A stretch of 64,000 nucleotides of DNA from Yes71-27 sp040758635 (GCA_040758635.1 JBFLVI010000007.1:8304-72303), one strand, 5' to 3'; positions 39,451-50,185 are shown, counted from the stretch's first letter. Numbers and translations: made by a program. The notes: generated by a model not told the origin, from the letters alone.

Positions 39451-40923
39451 CTACTTAATCGGCCGTTCGAGCCGTGCCAGATCTTTGCCGGGCGGGCCGG
39501 CAACGTTTCCCGGTTTGCCTCGCACAAGGGAAGTGATCATTCCGACACAGGCTACGAAAGCGCCGACGAGAAGGGTGTCGTGGAGCGCGCCGGTGAAGGC
39601 AGCCCCTGGGATCACGGCTTTTTCCACACCGGCCGCGGCTGCGGCGGCAAGGTTCGCGGGCAGGCGGTGGTTGAACACAGCCCCGGCCAGGGCTACACCC
39701 ATAACCATACCCCCGTTTCTGGCGGTGGCGAGTACCCCGCCCGCAATGCCGAGGTGGGTGCGGGGGACGCTGCCCATCAGGGCGCTGCTGTTGGGAGACT
39801 GGAAGATGCCGTTGCCGAGTCCAAGGAGCACAAGCGGCAAGACTATCTCCAAAACACCGCTTTGCGGACTCAAGCGGCTGAGGAGTACCAAGGAGAGGGC
39901 GGATACCGCCATGCCGAAGGAGCTCAAACCCCTAGAACCGATGCGGTCGGAAAGTGTGCCGCTTAAAGGACTAACAACGAGAATCACCAGGGGAAAACTC
40001 GAGAGAAGCATGCCTGCCCGGGCTGCGTCTAACCGGAGCACTTCTTTGAAGTAAAAGGGGAGCAGAAAGACCACCATGTACTGCACAACAAAGTTGATAA
40101 CGGCGCTCGCGACGGCAGCCGAAAACAGGCGGTTCTTGAAGAGGTGCAGTTCCATCATGGGCGTGGCGCAGGTAAGCTCGCGCCAGATAAAAAGGGAAAA
40201 GAAAACGGCGGCGAAGGTTAAAAGGCCCAGTGAGGCCTGCGAGCCCCACCCCCATTCTTCCCCGTGACTTAAGGCGAGCAAAAGCAACCCCAGGGCGAAA
40301 AAGACGGTAACCGCACCGGGCAGGTCGAAACTCTGTCGTGTCCTGGGCCGCGGCGCCAGCACCAGATAGGACCACACCATTACCAGGACACACAGCGGCA
40401 CATTGATAAAGAAAAGCATCCGCCAACCGGCATAATTCAGCAGCAGGCCGCCAAAAGTAGGCCCGAAGCCCAAGGCGCAAGCGACAAACACCCCGAGAAA
40501 ACCGAGGGCTTTTCCGCGTTCCTGTGGCGGAAAGGCCTCCGTAATCATCGCGGGGCCGACGGCCATGACCATAGCTGCGCCTATGCCTTGGACAATCCGG
40601 AGCGCGATCAGGATAAATATAGAAGGGGCGATCCCGCACAGGACGGAGCTGGCCGTGAAGATGAGGGCTCCCAGAAGGTAGATTTTCCTAAACCCGTACA
40701 TGTCTCCAAGTCGGCCGAAAGTGAGCAGGAGCGTGGAAATAGCCAGGAGGAAAGCCATAAGCACCCATTCAACCACCGACATCGGCGCGTGAAAGTACGA
40801 CCCGATAAACGGCACGGCGATGTTCATCATGCTGGTGTTCAAGGCCATAACAAAAGTCCCGACGCCAACTGCGCCGAGGACCTGCCATTTACTCTGCTGA
40901 ACGATGGCTGCCTCCCCTTTCAT
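39451..40923 (-). CDS. MFS drug-exporter-like transporter (DHA2, EmrB/QacA type)
   Basis: 490 residues with about 14 predicted membrane helices. Motif A is GRLGDMYGFRKIYLLG near residue 67, the family ALNTSMMNIAVPFIGSYF occurs in helix 1 and motif C-like GPTFGGLLLNYAGWRMLFFINVPL near 150. Such pumps export drugs or organic solutes with protons; substrate unknown. ATG at 40923 is chosen as it begins just before helix 1; the frame extends upstream into the structured repeat and is not coding there. No TetR or MarR regulator is adjacent. Confidence 0.9.
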   Translation of the reverse strand: MKGEAAIVQQSKWQVLGAVGVGTFVMALNTSMMNIAVPFIGSYFHAPMSVVEWVLMAFLLAISTLLLTFGRLGDMYGFRKIYLLGALIFTASSVLCGIAPSIFILIALRIVQGIGAAMVMAVGPAMITEAFPPQERGKALGFLGVFVACALGFGPTFGGLLLNYAGWRMLFFINVPLCVLVMVWSYLVLAPRPRTRQSFDLPGAVTVFFALGLLLLALSHGEEWGWGSQASLGLLTFAAVFFSLFIWRELTCATPMMELHLFKNRLFSAAVASAVINFVVQYMVVFLLPFYFKEVLRLDAARAGMLLSSFPLVILVVSPLSGTLSDRIGSRGLSSFGMAVSALSLVLLSRLSPQSGVLEIVLPLVLLGLGNGIFQSPNSSALMGSVPRTHLGIAGGVLATARNGGMVMGVALAGAVFNHRLPANLAAAAAAGVEKAVIPGAAFTGALHDTLLVGAFVACVGMITSLVRGKPGNVAGPPGKDLARLERPIK

Positions 40924-41089
40924 CTCACACTTCTCAACCCTGCGCCCGAAGTACCATAAAAGTTCCTCCGGTCCTTTCTCTGGTGCCGGTCCTGATAAAT
41001 AGGCGATCTCTATCCTTACCCGAACATGTTGCCTAAGAGAGTGTTGCAAAACAAAAAAATGTCGGTAGGTATAAATAAGTAAGTGCCCC

Positions 41090-41212
41090 GGGGGCCGCGA
41101 AAAACAAGCATGGCGCGGAAGGCGAAGACATCTGGCGCGGAGCGTACATGGAGGTACGTGAGCACCAGATGGCGAGCCTGACAAAGCCAGGCGCCGTTTT
41201 GCAGCGGCCTCC
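41090..41212 (+). repeat. structured intergenic element, copy 2 (123 nt)
   Basis: Closing stem GGGGGCCGC (41090-41098) / GCGGCCTCC (41204-41212), GAAAAAC opposite GTTTTG, inner stem CATCTGG (41129-41135) / CCAGATG (41165-41171), CGTAC hairpin and GCCTG/CAGGC hairpin. Same length as copy 1; several stem pairs differ from it by double changes that keep pairing. GAGTGTTGCAAAAC lies at about 41038. It sits in a 543-nt gap between divergent genes and is not next to a ribosome site. Confidence 0.75.
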
Positions 41213-41311
41213 TAACAGGCTTTCGCCGCCGTTTTCAGGCCGGGTTTCCCCAATATCCTTGACGCTAAACTGTTGTTCTCCGCCGCGGGCGTGATTCCTC
41301 CTCAACAGCAG

Positions 41312-41379
41312 CCAATCCCCGCGGTCGGATTAAGAAAACAGGCTGGGGGTGCCTGCGGTGTTTTTCCAGGAGGGATTGG
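41312..41379. other. inverted repeat upstream of the membrane protein gene
   Basis: CCAATCCC (41312-41319) and GGGATTGG (41372-41379) are perfect complements about 50 nt apart. Nothing else is recognisable between 41213 and 41466. Confidence 0.35.
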
Positions 41380-41466
41380 CCTGCGGGCAGCGAAGAGAGC
41401 AGCAGTAAAAAAGTTTTGGTGCGCGTTGAAAGTCCCTTAAAGGCGGCAGGTGAAAAGTGTTACCTT

Positions 41467-42675
41467 ATGGGCGGTATTCGATTGCCTGACGGGCTAACTG
41501 GTAACCGGGCTCAGCCGGCGGCGAAAGCACTTGTCAAGCTGGCGGTGCTCTCCCTGTTGCTGCTGGGTCTTCCGCCGCTCGGCGTTGTGCTATCGGGGGA
41601 GAGTCTTGCCCCCTACCTGGAGTTTCCGCCGGTGACCCGTTACGTGGTGCAGCCGCCGTTTTCCTGGACGGTTTTCTTCCTGATGTTGCCCCTGCCGCTG
41701 TGGGCGGTATGGTTGTTCGCGGCCTGGTTCCGGCGCCCCCCGGCCAGGGATACGAGGTCGCCGGGGGCGGAGCGGCGGCCGTTTCCCTGGTGGGGCAAGC
41801 TGGGGCTGGTTTTGCTCGCCGGGGCCTGGGTGCTGGCATGGACCCGCTTCCCCTGGTTTGCACCGTGGCAACGCTTCACCTTCAGTCCCCTGTGGGTGGC
41901 CTACATTCTGATTATAAACGCCCTTACTTACCGGCGGACGGGACACTGCCTGCTGAAGGACCGGACGGGCTATTTCCTTGCGCTCTTCCCGCTCAGCGCG
42001 GTGTTCTGGTGGTATTTCGAGTACCTCAACCGGTTCGTCCAGAACTGGTACTACGTGGGGATCACGTCCCTGGGGCCGCTGGAATACTTCCTCCTGGCGA
42101 CGCCGCCGTTTGCCACGGTGCTGCCGGCGGTGCTGAGCACCGCGGAGTGGCTCGCGACCTTTCCCTTCTGGGGCCGGCCCCGTGCCGCGTTCCTGGCGCT
42201 GCGGGTCGGGCGGCCGCGGGCGGCGGCCTGGGCCGCGCTGCTGCTGGCGGCTGCTGGCCTGGCGGGAATCGGGATCTGGCCCCAGTACCTTTTCCCGCTG
42301 CTCTGGCTGGCGCCCTTGGTGATTATCGTATCGCTCCAGGTGCTTCTCGGGGAGGAGACGATCTTCGCCGACGTGAAGCACGGCGACTGGCGTTCGGTTT
42401 TGCTGCCCGCCGCGGCGGGGTTATTCTGCGGCTTCTTCTGGGAGATGTGGAATTACTACAGCCTGGCGCGCTGGGAATACGCCGTGCCGTTCGTACACCG
42501 TTTTCAGGTCTTTGAAATGCCGCTGCTGGGTTTCGCCGGTTACCTTCCGTTCGGCCTGGAATGCGCCGTAATCGCGGACCAGCTCGCGCGGCTGTGGCGG
42601 GCGAGGGGCTTGCGGCGGCAGGCTGGGTTGGGTTATGGGGTGACACCCGGTGAGGACTTGAAGATCGGTGGTTAG
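41467..42675 (+). CDS. polytopic membrane protein, unknown
   Basis: 402 residues from ATG 41467, about ten hydrophobic segments rich in Trp, Leu and Pro (for example LAVLSLLLLGLPPLGVVLSG, WVAYILIINALTY, FFWEMWNYYSLARWEYAVPF). Conserved-looking acidic/aromatic spots WWYFEYLNRFVQNWYY and FWEMWNYY are repeated in two halves, suggesting an internal duplication. I do not recognise the family. A start at TTG 41416 or GTG 41419 is possible; no ribosome site is strong. It lies 139 nt before the hydrogenase genes on the same strand, which may be coincidence. Confidence 0.7.
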   Translation: MGGIRLPDGLTGNRAQPAAKALVKLAVLSLLLLGLPPLGVVLSGESLAPYLEFPPVTRYVVQPPFSWTVFFLMLPLPLWAVWLFAAWFRRPPARDTRSPGAERRPFPWWGKLGLVLLAGAWVLAWTRFPWFAPWQRFTFSPLWVAYILIINALTYRRTGHCLLKDRTGYFLALFPLSAVFWWYFEYLNRFVQNWYYVGITSLGPLEYFLLATPPFATVLPAVLSTAEWLATFPFWGRPRAAFLALRVGRPRAAAWAALLLAAAGLAGIGIWPQYLFPLLWLAPLVIIVSLQVLLGEETIFADVKHGDWRSVLLPAAAGLFCGFFWEMWNYYSLARWEYAVPFVHRFQVFEMPLLGFAGYLPFGLECAVIADQLARLWRARGLRRQAGLGYGVTPGEDLKIGG

Positions 42676-42814
42676 CAGCAGGAAGTGATTTGGTGAACAC
42701 GCACCGGATGAGACGGGGCCGACGGGCCTCGACTTCTTTTTGGGGCTTTTTGTGAAAGGAATACAAGTTATCCGGTGACTTCGGAAAAGATATTTTCAGG
42801 CAGGAGGGGCGAAG

Positions 42815-44005
<1,191 letters not shown>

Positions 44006-44027
44006 CCGGGCCCGTGAGAGGCGGATT

Positions 44028-44870
44028 GTGGTGAGCGCTCGATTTCCCGAGCCGATGGTGCCGCGCCTTTTTGCTGTCCGGAAGGTGCGGCGGGAGACGG
44101 ATGACACGTTTACGCTTGAGCTCCAGCCGGAAAACCCCCCGGAAGGGATGGCTTTCGCCGCCGGTCAGTTCAACATGCTGTATGTCTTCGGGGTGGGGGA
44201 GGTGCCGATCTCGATCAGCGGCGACCCCGAAAAACCCGAAATACTCGTCCATACGGTGCGCGCGGTGGGAACGGTCACTAAGGCGATATGCGGGCTGAAG
44301 CCCGGCGGTTTTCTCGGCGTGCGCGGGCCCTTCGGCACCTGCTGGCCGGTTGAGGAGGCGGCAGGGGGTGACGTGGTGCTGGTGGCCGGGGGAATCGGGC
44401 TGGCGCCGCTGCGGCCGGTGGTGTGCCAACTGCTCGCGCGACGCGGGGAGTTCGGGAGAGTTGCGCTGCTTTACGGCGCCCGTAGTCCGAAGGAGATGGT
44501 CTACCGCCTGGAACTCGCCCGCTGGGAAAAACGGCCTGATTTCGACGTAAAGACCACCGTGGATAAGCCGGCGGAGGGATGGGAGGGGAACGTAGGAGTC
44601 GTGACCACCCTCATACCAGAAGTCGAGTTCGACCCGCGAGAGGCGGTGGCGATGGTCTGCGGGCCGGAGATAATGATGCGCTTCACGGTGCTCGAACTTC
44701 AGAAGCGGGGCGTGCCCGAGGAAAAGCTTTTCATCTCGATGGAACGGAATATGAAGTGCGGGATCGGCCTGTGCGGGCACTGCCAAATCGGGCCCTATTT
44801 CGTCTGCAAGGACGGTCCTGTTTTTCGTTTTGATGTCATTAAGCCGTTTTTCGGAAAGCGAGAGGTTTAA
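44028..44870 (+). CDS. hydG: NiFe hydrogenase gamma subunit (FAD/NAD(P)-binding, HydG/AsrB-like)
   Basis: 280 residues. Ferredoxin-reductase fold: FAD site GQFNMLYVFGVGEVPISISG, NAD(P) site LVAGGIGLAPLRPV and CGPEIMM, then a 2Fe-2S site CGIGLCGHCQIGPYFVC near 243, as in PyrK and sulfhydrogenase gamma. It exchanges electrons with NAD(P)H. GTG 44028 or GTG 44031 may start it (AGAGGCGGA upstream). The next gene begins with the base after its stop. Confidence 0.92.
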   Translation: MVSARFPEPMVPRLFAVRKVRRETDDTFTLELQPENPPEGMAFAAGQFNMLYVFGVGEVPISISGDPEKPEILVHTVRAVGTVTKAICGLKPGGFLGVRGPFGTCWPVEEAAGGDVVLVAGGIGLAPLRPVVCQLLARRGEFGRVALLYGARSPKEMVYRLELARWEKRPDFDVKTTVDKPAEGWEGNVGVVTTLIPEVEFDPREAVAMVCGPEIMMRFTVLELQKRGVPEEKLFISMERNMKCGIGLCGHCQIGPYFVCKDGPVFRFDVIKPFFGKREV

Positions 44871-45665
44871 ATGGAAAAGAAGCGTAAGCCGAAGCTGGCC
44901 GTGTGGAAGTTCGGTTCGTGTTCGGGCTGCCAGCTCGCGCTGCTCAACCTTGAGGACGAGCTGTTAGCGATCGCCGGCGAGTTGGAGATCGCCTACTTTC
45001 CCGAGGCAACGCGCGCGGTGGTAAAAGGGCCGTACGACCTCTCCCTGGTCGAGGGCTCCATCACCACGCCGGATGACGCCGAACGTATCAAGGAGGTCCG
45101 GCGCGCTTCGAAGTACCTCATTGCCGTCGGGGCGTGCGCGACCGCCGGCGGGATTCAGGCGCTCCGCAACTTCGGGGACGTCAAAGAGGTTATTCCGCTG
45201 GTATATCCGTCGCCGGAGTATATCAAAACCCTTGAAAAAGCTACCCCGATCTCCGACCACGTTCCCGTTGATTTCGAATTGCGCGGCTGCCCGATCAACA
45301 AGAGGCAGCTCCTCGAGGTCATCAGCGCCTTTCTGCACGGGCGCAGGCCGAACATCCCGACTTACAGCCTCTGCATCGAGTGCAAGCAGCGAGGAATCCC
45401 CTGTGTGATGGTGGCGCGGGGCGTGCCCTGCCTCGGTCCGGTGACCCGGGCCGGGTGCGGCGCGCTCTGCCCGGCGTACGGCCGCGGCTGTTACGCGTGC
45501 TTTGGCCCGGCGGAAACGCCGAACCCCAAAGCGTTGAAGAAGCGCTGGAAACGCCTCGGCGTGGCGGACGAAGATATCACGCGCGCCTACCGCGCGTTCA
45601 CCGCCGGTGCGGAAGCCTTTCGCAAAGAGAGTGAAACGCGTGAAAATCAAGACGCTCAAGGTTGA
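44871..45665 (+). CDS. hydD: NiFe hydrogenase delta (small) subunit
   Basis: 264 residues. Small-subunit fold with proximal cluster CSGC near residue 18 and VGACATAGGIQAL near 88, RGCPINKRQL near 140, then Cys-rich CIECKQRGIPCVMVARGVPCLGPVTRAGCGALCPAYGRGCYACFGP (about 168-212) for medial and distal clusters. No Tat signal, so the enzyme is cytoplasmic, as expected for group 3. Its end overlaps the large-subunit start by 26 nt. Confidence 0.93.
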   Translation: MEKKRKPKLAVWKFGSCSGCQLALLNLEDELLAIAGELEIAYFPEATRAVVKGPYDLSLVEGSITTPDDAERIKEVRRASKYLIAVGACATAGGIQALRNFGDVKEVIPLVYPSPEYIKTLEKATPISDHVPVDFELRGCPINKRQLLEVISAFLHGRRPNIPTYSLCIECKQRGIPCVMVARGVPCLGPVTRAGCGALCPAYGRGCYACFGPAETPNPKALKKRWKRLGVADEDITRAYRAFTAGAEAFRKESETRENQDAQG

Positions 45666-46929
45666 TTACCTCACCCGCGTCGAAGGTGAAGGCGGGCTGG
45701 TGATAAGGCTCAAGGAGGGCCAGGCGCCGGAAGTCAGGCTGAAAATCTTCGAGCCGCCACGCTTCTTTGAAGCCCTGCTGCGCGGCCGCAACTATACCGA
45801 GGCTCCCGACATAACCGCGCGCATCTGCGGCATTTGCCCGGTCGCCTACCAGATGTGCGCCGTCCACGCGATGGAATCTGCCTTCGGCTTCCGCGTGGGG
45901 GGTCAGCTCCGTGCACTGCGCCGGCTCATCTACCTCGGCGAGTGGATCGAAAGCCACGCGCTGCATGTTTTTCTGCTTCACGCCCCCGATTTTCTCGGCT
46001 ACGAGGACGCGGTCCGGATGGCCGAGGACCACCCGGCGATCGTGGAGCGGGGCCTGCGGCTTAAAAAAGTTGGGAACGAGATCGTGGCCGTCGTGGGCGG
46101 CCGCGAGATCCACCCGGTCAACGTGCGCGTGGGCGGTTTTTACAAGGCACCGGAAAAAAGGGACCTCGCACGGCTTATCGAAAAGATCGAATGGGCGCGG
46201 GAAGCGGCCTTTGAGACTGTCCGCTGGACCGCGGGGTTTTCTTTCCCTAATTTTGAGCGGGACTATACCTTCGTAGCCCTGCGCCACCCTGAGGAGTACC
46301 CGCTCAACGAGGGCCGGCTAATTTCAAACAGGGGCCTGGATATTCATACGGAGGAGTACGACGAGCACTTCGTCGAGGAGCACGTGCCTTATTCAAACGC
46401 GCTCCACTCTATGCTGCGGGACTGCGGCGAGTACTGCGTCGGCCCCGTTGCACGGTACAGCCTCAATTTTGACCGCCTCTCACCGCCAGCGCAGGAAGCG
46501 GCTCGCGCTGCTGGACTCGGGCCCGTCTGCCGCAACCCGTTCAAGAGCATCGTCGTCCGCAGCGTCGAGCTTGTGCACGCCTGCGACGAGGCACTGCGCA
46601 TAATTACCGCGTACGAAGAGCCGGAGCGGCCCGACATAGAAGTCCAGCCGCGGCCGGCCACAGGTTATGCGTGCACCGAGGCGCCGCGGGGCGTCCTTTA
46701 CCACCGGTACGTCGTTGACCAGGACGGCGTCATCACGGACGCCAAAATCGTTCCGCCGACCGCACAAAACCAGAAGGCGATCGAAAGCGACCTCCGCGAA
46801 TTCGTATCAAAATATGCAAACCTGCCGGAAGACGAGCTTCTGTGGCGCTGCGAGCAGGCGGTGCGCAATTACGACCCCTGCATCAGTTGCGCCACCCACA
46901 TGATGAAGCCGCGCATTGTGAGGGATTGA
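45640..46929 (+). CDS. hydA: NiFe hydrogenase alpha (large) subunit
   Basis: 429 residues. L1 motif RICGIC near residue 55 and C-terminal L2 motif DPCISCATH supply the four Ni-Fe Cys; nine residues after the His (MMKPRIVRD) are the peptide removed on maturation. Together with the other subunits this fits group 3b (sulfhydrogenase / NADP-linked) bidirectional hydrogenase; the subgroup is inferred from subunit make-up. GTG 45640 is the likely start (GTG 45631 is alternative), overlapping hydD. Confidence 0.94.
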   Translation: MKIKTLKVDYLTRVEGEGGLVIRLKEGQAPEVRLKIFEPPRFFEALLRGRNYTEAPDITARICGICPVAYQMCAVHAMESAFGFRVGGQLRALRRLIYLGEWIESHALHVFLLHAPDFLGYEDAVRMAEDHPAIVERGLRLKKVGNEIVAVVGGREIHPVNVRVGGFYKAPEKRDLARLIEKIEWAREAAFETVRWTAGFSFPNFERDYTFVALRHPEEYPLNEGRLISNRGLDIHTEEYDEHFVEEHVPYSNALHSMLRDCGEYCVGPVARYSLNFDRLSPPAQEAARAAGLGPVCRNPFKSIVVRSVELVHACDEALRIITAYEEPERPDIEVQPRPATGYACTEAPRGVLYHRYVVDQDGVITDAKIVPPTAQNQKAIESDLREFVSKYANLPEDELLWRCEQAVRNYDPCISCATHMMKPRIVRD

Positions 46930-46931
46930 AA

Positions 46932-47432
46932 TTGGCGGGCAACGGCAGTGAAATTCCGGAGAACCGGATCCTGGTAATCGGTATCGGGAACGCATACCGC
47001 AGCGACGATGCGGTGGGCCTTATTGCGGCCCGGCGGATTGAGGAAAAGGGCCTCCCCGGCGTAAAGGTGTTGCGGGAGAGCGGGGAGGGCGCCATCCTGA
47101 TGGATCTCTGGAAAGACGCGGACGCCGTCATCATCTTCGACACCTTCCAGGCCGGGGACGAGCCGGGCTCCATCCACCGGTTCGAGGCCGGCGTGCAACC
47201 AGTACCAGAGGATTACTTTCATTATTCCACGCATCTTTTCGGGGTTGCCGAGGCGATCGAATTAGCGCGAGTCCTCGGACAGCTCCCGCCGCGCCTTATA
47301 GTTTACGGCATCAACGTCAAGGGACTCGCTCCGGGGAGCAACCTTTCACCAGAAGTAGAAAAGGCCGTCCCCGAAGTGGTGGAACGTGCCGTGCGGGAGA
47401 TTAACGCTTTTCGGACCGCAAAATCTCACTGA
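46932..47432 (+). CDS. hydrogenase maturation protease (HycI/HyaD/HoxW family)
   Basis: 166 residues: RILVIGIGNAYRSDDAVGLIAARRIEE is the family opening with the Ni-binding Glu/Asp position, AVIIFDTFQAG the second acid and HLFGVAEAIELARVLGQLP near the third His. It trims the hydrogenase large-subunit tail after nickel insertion. TTG 46932 is two nt after the hydA stop, with GTGAGGG upstream, so it is dedicated to this hydrogenase. Confidence 0.9.
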   Translation: MAGNGSEIPENRILVIGIGNAYRSDDAVGLIAARRIEEKGLPGVKVLRESGEGAILMDLWKDADAVIIFDTFQAGDEPGSIHRFEAGVQPVPEDYFHYSTHLFGVAEAIELARVLGQLPPRLIVYGINVKGLAPGSNLSPEVEKAVPEVVERAVREINAFRTAKSH

Positions 47433-47602
47433 AGAAAAAACTCGGCCGTCCCCCGGCGGCCTCAAGGCATCTCCACCTAAACTTAAGACCTTCCTGAAAC
47501 CGCCTTCAAAAAGCGAATAGCGATAAGGGTTGGCTTTTCACCGCTTTTTGCGCGCCGCAGGTTAACGAGAGGTGGGTTTTACCACCGGCCTTTTCGTGCG
47601 GC

Positions 47603-47631
47603 TTGACTTTGAGGACTGGTTGTACGACAAT
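47603..47631 (+). promoter_or_regulatory. candidate promoter of the dapB operon
   Basis: TTGACT (47603-47608), 17 nt, GACAAT (47626-47631); dapB starts 28 nt on. Confidence 0.5.
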
Positions 47632-47658
47632 AAGAGTTAAAACGAAGGGGGTGGGGTT

Positions 47659-48456
47659 TTGATCAAGGTGGTGGTAACCGGGGCGGCCGGACGGATGGGC
47701 CGCGAGGTCGTCCGGGCGGTGAGCAAAACCCCCGGGATGGGGGTCGTGGGTGCCGTGGACGTAACCGGCTCCGGAGAAGACGCGGGGGTGCTGGCGGGCA
47801 CCGGACCGCTTGGGGTTGCGGTGCGTTCGGACCTGGAAAACGTTTTGCGGGAAACCGCGGCCGAGGTACTGGTGGATTTTACTACTGCCGGAGCGGCGGT
47901 GCAGAACATTCGCACGGCCATTGAGTGCGGTGTGCGCCCGGTTGTCGGCACCACGGGTATCCCTAAGGAAGAGCTGGACAGGCTGATCCAGTTGTCGCGT
48001 GAGAAGGGCGTCGGGGGATTGGTGGCGCCCAATTTCGCCATCGGGGCGGTTTTGATGATGCATTTCGCCGGAATCGCCGCGCGCTACCTGCCGGCGGCGG
48101 AGATCATCGAACTCCACCACAACCAGAAGCTCGACGCGCCGTCGGGAACGGCGCTGAAGACAGCGGAGATAATCGCCGCGGCACGGGGCGGTGCGGCGGT
48201 GGAAGACCGAACCGAGCAGGTGAAGCTTGAAGGGGCCCGGGGAGGAACGTTGGAGGGAATTTACATCCACAGCGTCCGTTTGCCGGGCCTTGTTGCTCAT
48301 CAGGAAGTGATTTTCGGCGGCCTGGGGCAAACGCTCAGCATCAGGCACGATTCGATTTCCCGGGAGTCGTTCATGCCGGGGGTGATCATGGGGATTAAAA
48401 AAGTCAAGGAGCTGCAGGAGATCGTTTACGGACTCGACAAGTTAATATTTGGTTAG
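47659..48456 (+). CDS. dapB: 4-hydroxy-tetrahydrodipicolinate reductase
   Basis: 265 residues. Rossmann motif VTGAAGRMGREV at the start, substrate loop ELHHNQKLDAPSGTAL near 153 with the active His and Lys, and HQEVIFGGLGQTLSIRHDS. Reduces 4-hydroxytetrahydrodipicolinate with NAD(P)H towards diaminopimelate and lysine. TTG 47659 follows AAGGGGGTGGGG. It heads dapB-dpaA-dpaB-asd-dapA. Confidence 0.95.
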   Translation: MIKVVVTGAAGRMGREVVRAVSKTPGMGVVGAVDVTGSGEDAGVLAGTGPLGVAVRSDLENVLRETAAEVLVDFTTAGAAVQNIRTAIECGVRPVVGTTGIPKEELDRLIQLSREKGVGGLVAPNFAIGAVLMMHFAGIAARYLPAAEIIELHHNQKLDAPSGTALKTAEIIAAARGGAAVEDRTEQVKLEGARGGTLEGIYIHSVRLPGLVAHQEVIFGGLGQTLSIRHDSISRESFMPGVIMGIKKVKELQEIVYGLDKLIFG

Positions 48457-48519
48457 TGCTTCCTTGAGGTGCAGCAAACGGAAGGCAAACCGTGCGTAAA
48501 TCACAGGGGTGGCTTTTTT

Positions 48520-48592
48520 TCTGAATTCTATCTTCCGACCTTTGACCTCTACTTCCGACGTCCGACTGCCGACGGCTGACGTCTGAAATCAC
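48520..48592. repeat. low-complexity pyrimidine-rich repeat
   Basis: Contains TTCTGAATTCTA (shared with 37374-37385) and a run of TTCCGACCTTTGACCTC-type words ending in GACGTC...GACGTC. It fills the dapB-dpaA gap and looks like half of the palindrome family. Confidence 0.5.
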
Positions 48593-48643
48593 CTCCTCCC
48601 CCAGCGGCTCATATACTGGTTATTAGCCGTGGGGGCGAGAATC

Positions 48644-49540
48644 GTGAAAGGAAGACTAAAAGGAATTACGATAGCCGTTATCGGTGGCGACCGCCGTGCG
48701 GTTTTTGTGACCGAAGAGTTGTTGAACGAGGGTGCGCAGGTCAGACTGGTGGGGCACGAGACAGAAGTACCGGGCGGGCAGCCGGTTGCCGAAATAGAGG
48801 CGGGAGTAAGGGGAGCGGATGCGGTTGTATTTCCCTTTCCGGGAGTCGGTGAAGACGGCCGGGTTTCCACCCCGGGAGAACCGATTTTGCTGCAGGACAA
48901 AGATCTGGCTTCCCTCCCCGAAGGCACCCTGATCTTTACGGGGTTTGCGAGACGGTACCTCCTGGAACTTGCCAACCGCCTGCGGCTGAGGCTGGTGGAG
49001 GTAGCGGAGAGGGATGACTTCGCCATTTTAAACTCCATCCCTTCGGCGGAAGGCGCAATCCAGATCGCGATGGAGCACCTGCCCGTAACCATCCACAGTT
49101 CATCCGCCTTTGTTCTGGGGTTCGGGCGTGTCGGCCTGACCCTGGCGCGTATGTTGAACGGCCTTGGCGCCAGGACTACGGTGGTGGCCCGGGACCCGGC
49201 CCAGCGCGCGCGGGCGGTGGAGATGGGGTGCCGGGCGGCCGATTTTGGGAGACTGCCCGCAATTGCCGGTGAGGCGGATGTAATCTTCAACACCGTGCCG
49301 GCCCTTGTTGTGACGGCGCGGGTCTTGAAGTGCACCCGGCCCGACGTTCTGATCGTGGACCTCGCCACGAAGCCCGGCGGCACGGATTTTGAAGCCGCCG
49401 CGCGCCTTGAAAGGCGGGCGATGCTGGCGCCCGCGCTGCCCGGCAAGGTGGCACCGAAGACGGCCGGGCGGATTTTAGGACAGGTGGTTGCCGACCTGCT
49501 CGTGCAGGAGAAAGGGCTCAGCCTCGCGGTCTTGCCATGA
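48644..49540 (+). CDS. dpaA: dipicolinate synthase subunit A
   Basis: 298 residues (SpoVFA). N-terminal domain ITIAVIGGDRRAVFVTEELLNEGAQV and a C-terminal NAD(P)-binding domain with VLGFGRVGLTLARML near 160 are typical. With DpaB it converts dihydrodipicolinate to dipicolinic acid, the spore-core Ca2+ chelator, in the mother cell. GTG 48644 follows GGGGGCGAG; GTG 48629 is possible. Neighbouring dapB draws on the same substrate pool. Confidence 0.93.
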   Translation: MKGRLKGITIAVIGGDRRAVFVTEELLNEGAQVRLVGHETEVPGGQPVAEIEAGVRGADAVVFPFPGVGEDGRVSTPGEPILLQDKDLASLPEGTLIFTGFARRYLLELANRLRLRLVEVAERDDFAILNSIPSAEGAIQIAMEHLPVTIHSSSAFVLGFGRVGLTLARMLNGLGARTTVVARDPAQRARAVEMGCRAADFGRLPAIAGEADVIFNTVPALVVTARVLKCTRPDVLIVDLATKPGGTDFEAAARLERRAMLAPALPGKVAPKTAGRILGQVVADLLVQEKGLSLAVLP

Positions 49541-49558
49541 AGTGGGGAGGTGCTGACG

Positions 49559-50161
49559 GTGCGGCTCAAGGGAGTGAAGGTAGGGTTTGCCCTGACCGGT
49601 TCTTTCTGCACGTTGAAGGAAGTGGTAGAACAGGTCAAGAAGCTTATTGACGAAGGGGCAGAGGTTTTCCCCATCGTTACCCGGGAAGTGGCGACTACGG
49701 ACACCCGTTTCGGTACGGCGGCTTACTGGAAGGGATTGTTAAAGGAGCTTACGGGGCACGAAGTGATCGAGACCATCATCGACGCCGAGCCGATCGGACC
49801 GAAGAAGTTACTGGATATCCTGGTGGTGGCTCCCTGTACGGGGAACACGCTGGCAAAGCTTGCCAATGCGATCACCGACGGGCCGGTGCTGATGGCGATC
49901 AAGGCACAACTGAGGAACCAGCGGCCCGTGGTGCTGGCCATTGCTACCAACGATGCTCTGGGAATGAACGCGCGCAACCTGGGGGTCCTGTTAAACGCCA
50001 AGAATATTTACATGGTGCCGTTTGGCCAGGACAATCCGGCCGGTAAGCCCAACTCCCTGGTGGCGCGGATGGACCTTTTGACGGAGACGATCGTCCATGC
50101 GCTCCAGGGAAAACAGCTCCAGCCGGTGTTAATCGGTTACGCCGTGAACGAGCCGGCTTGA
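49559..50161 (+). CDS. dpaB: dipicolinate synthase subunit B
   Basis: 200 residues, flavoprotein-like fold (SpoVFB): KVGFALTGSFCTLKEVVEQVKKLIDEGAEVFPIVT and LVVAPCTGNTLAKLANAITDGPVLMAIKAQLRNQRPVVLAI are diagnostic. GTG 49559 is selected over GTG 49550 because GGGGAGG (49544-49550) is the ribosome site. It lies 18 nt after dpaA. Confidence 0.93.
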   Translation: MRLKGVKVGFALTGSFCTLKEVVEQVKKLIDEGAEVFPIVTREVATTDTRFGTAAYWKGLLKELTGHEVIETIIDAEPIGPKKLLDILVVAPCTGNTLAKLANAITDGPVLMAIKAQLRNQRPVVLAIATNDALGMNARNLGVLLNAKNIYMVPFGQDNPAGKPNSLVARMDLLTETIVHALQGKQLQPVLIGYAVNEPA

Positions 50162-50185
50162 CGGCAACCGGGAAGGAGGGTATCT

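Noticed and set aside
46917..46934. GGATTGAAA at the hydrogenase end as a CRISPR repeat tail
   Set aside because: It is coding sequence and start region of the maturation protease, with no repeat hairpin upstream.
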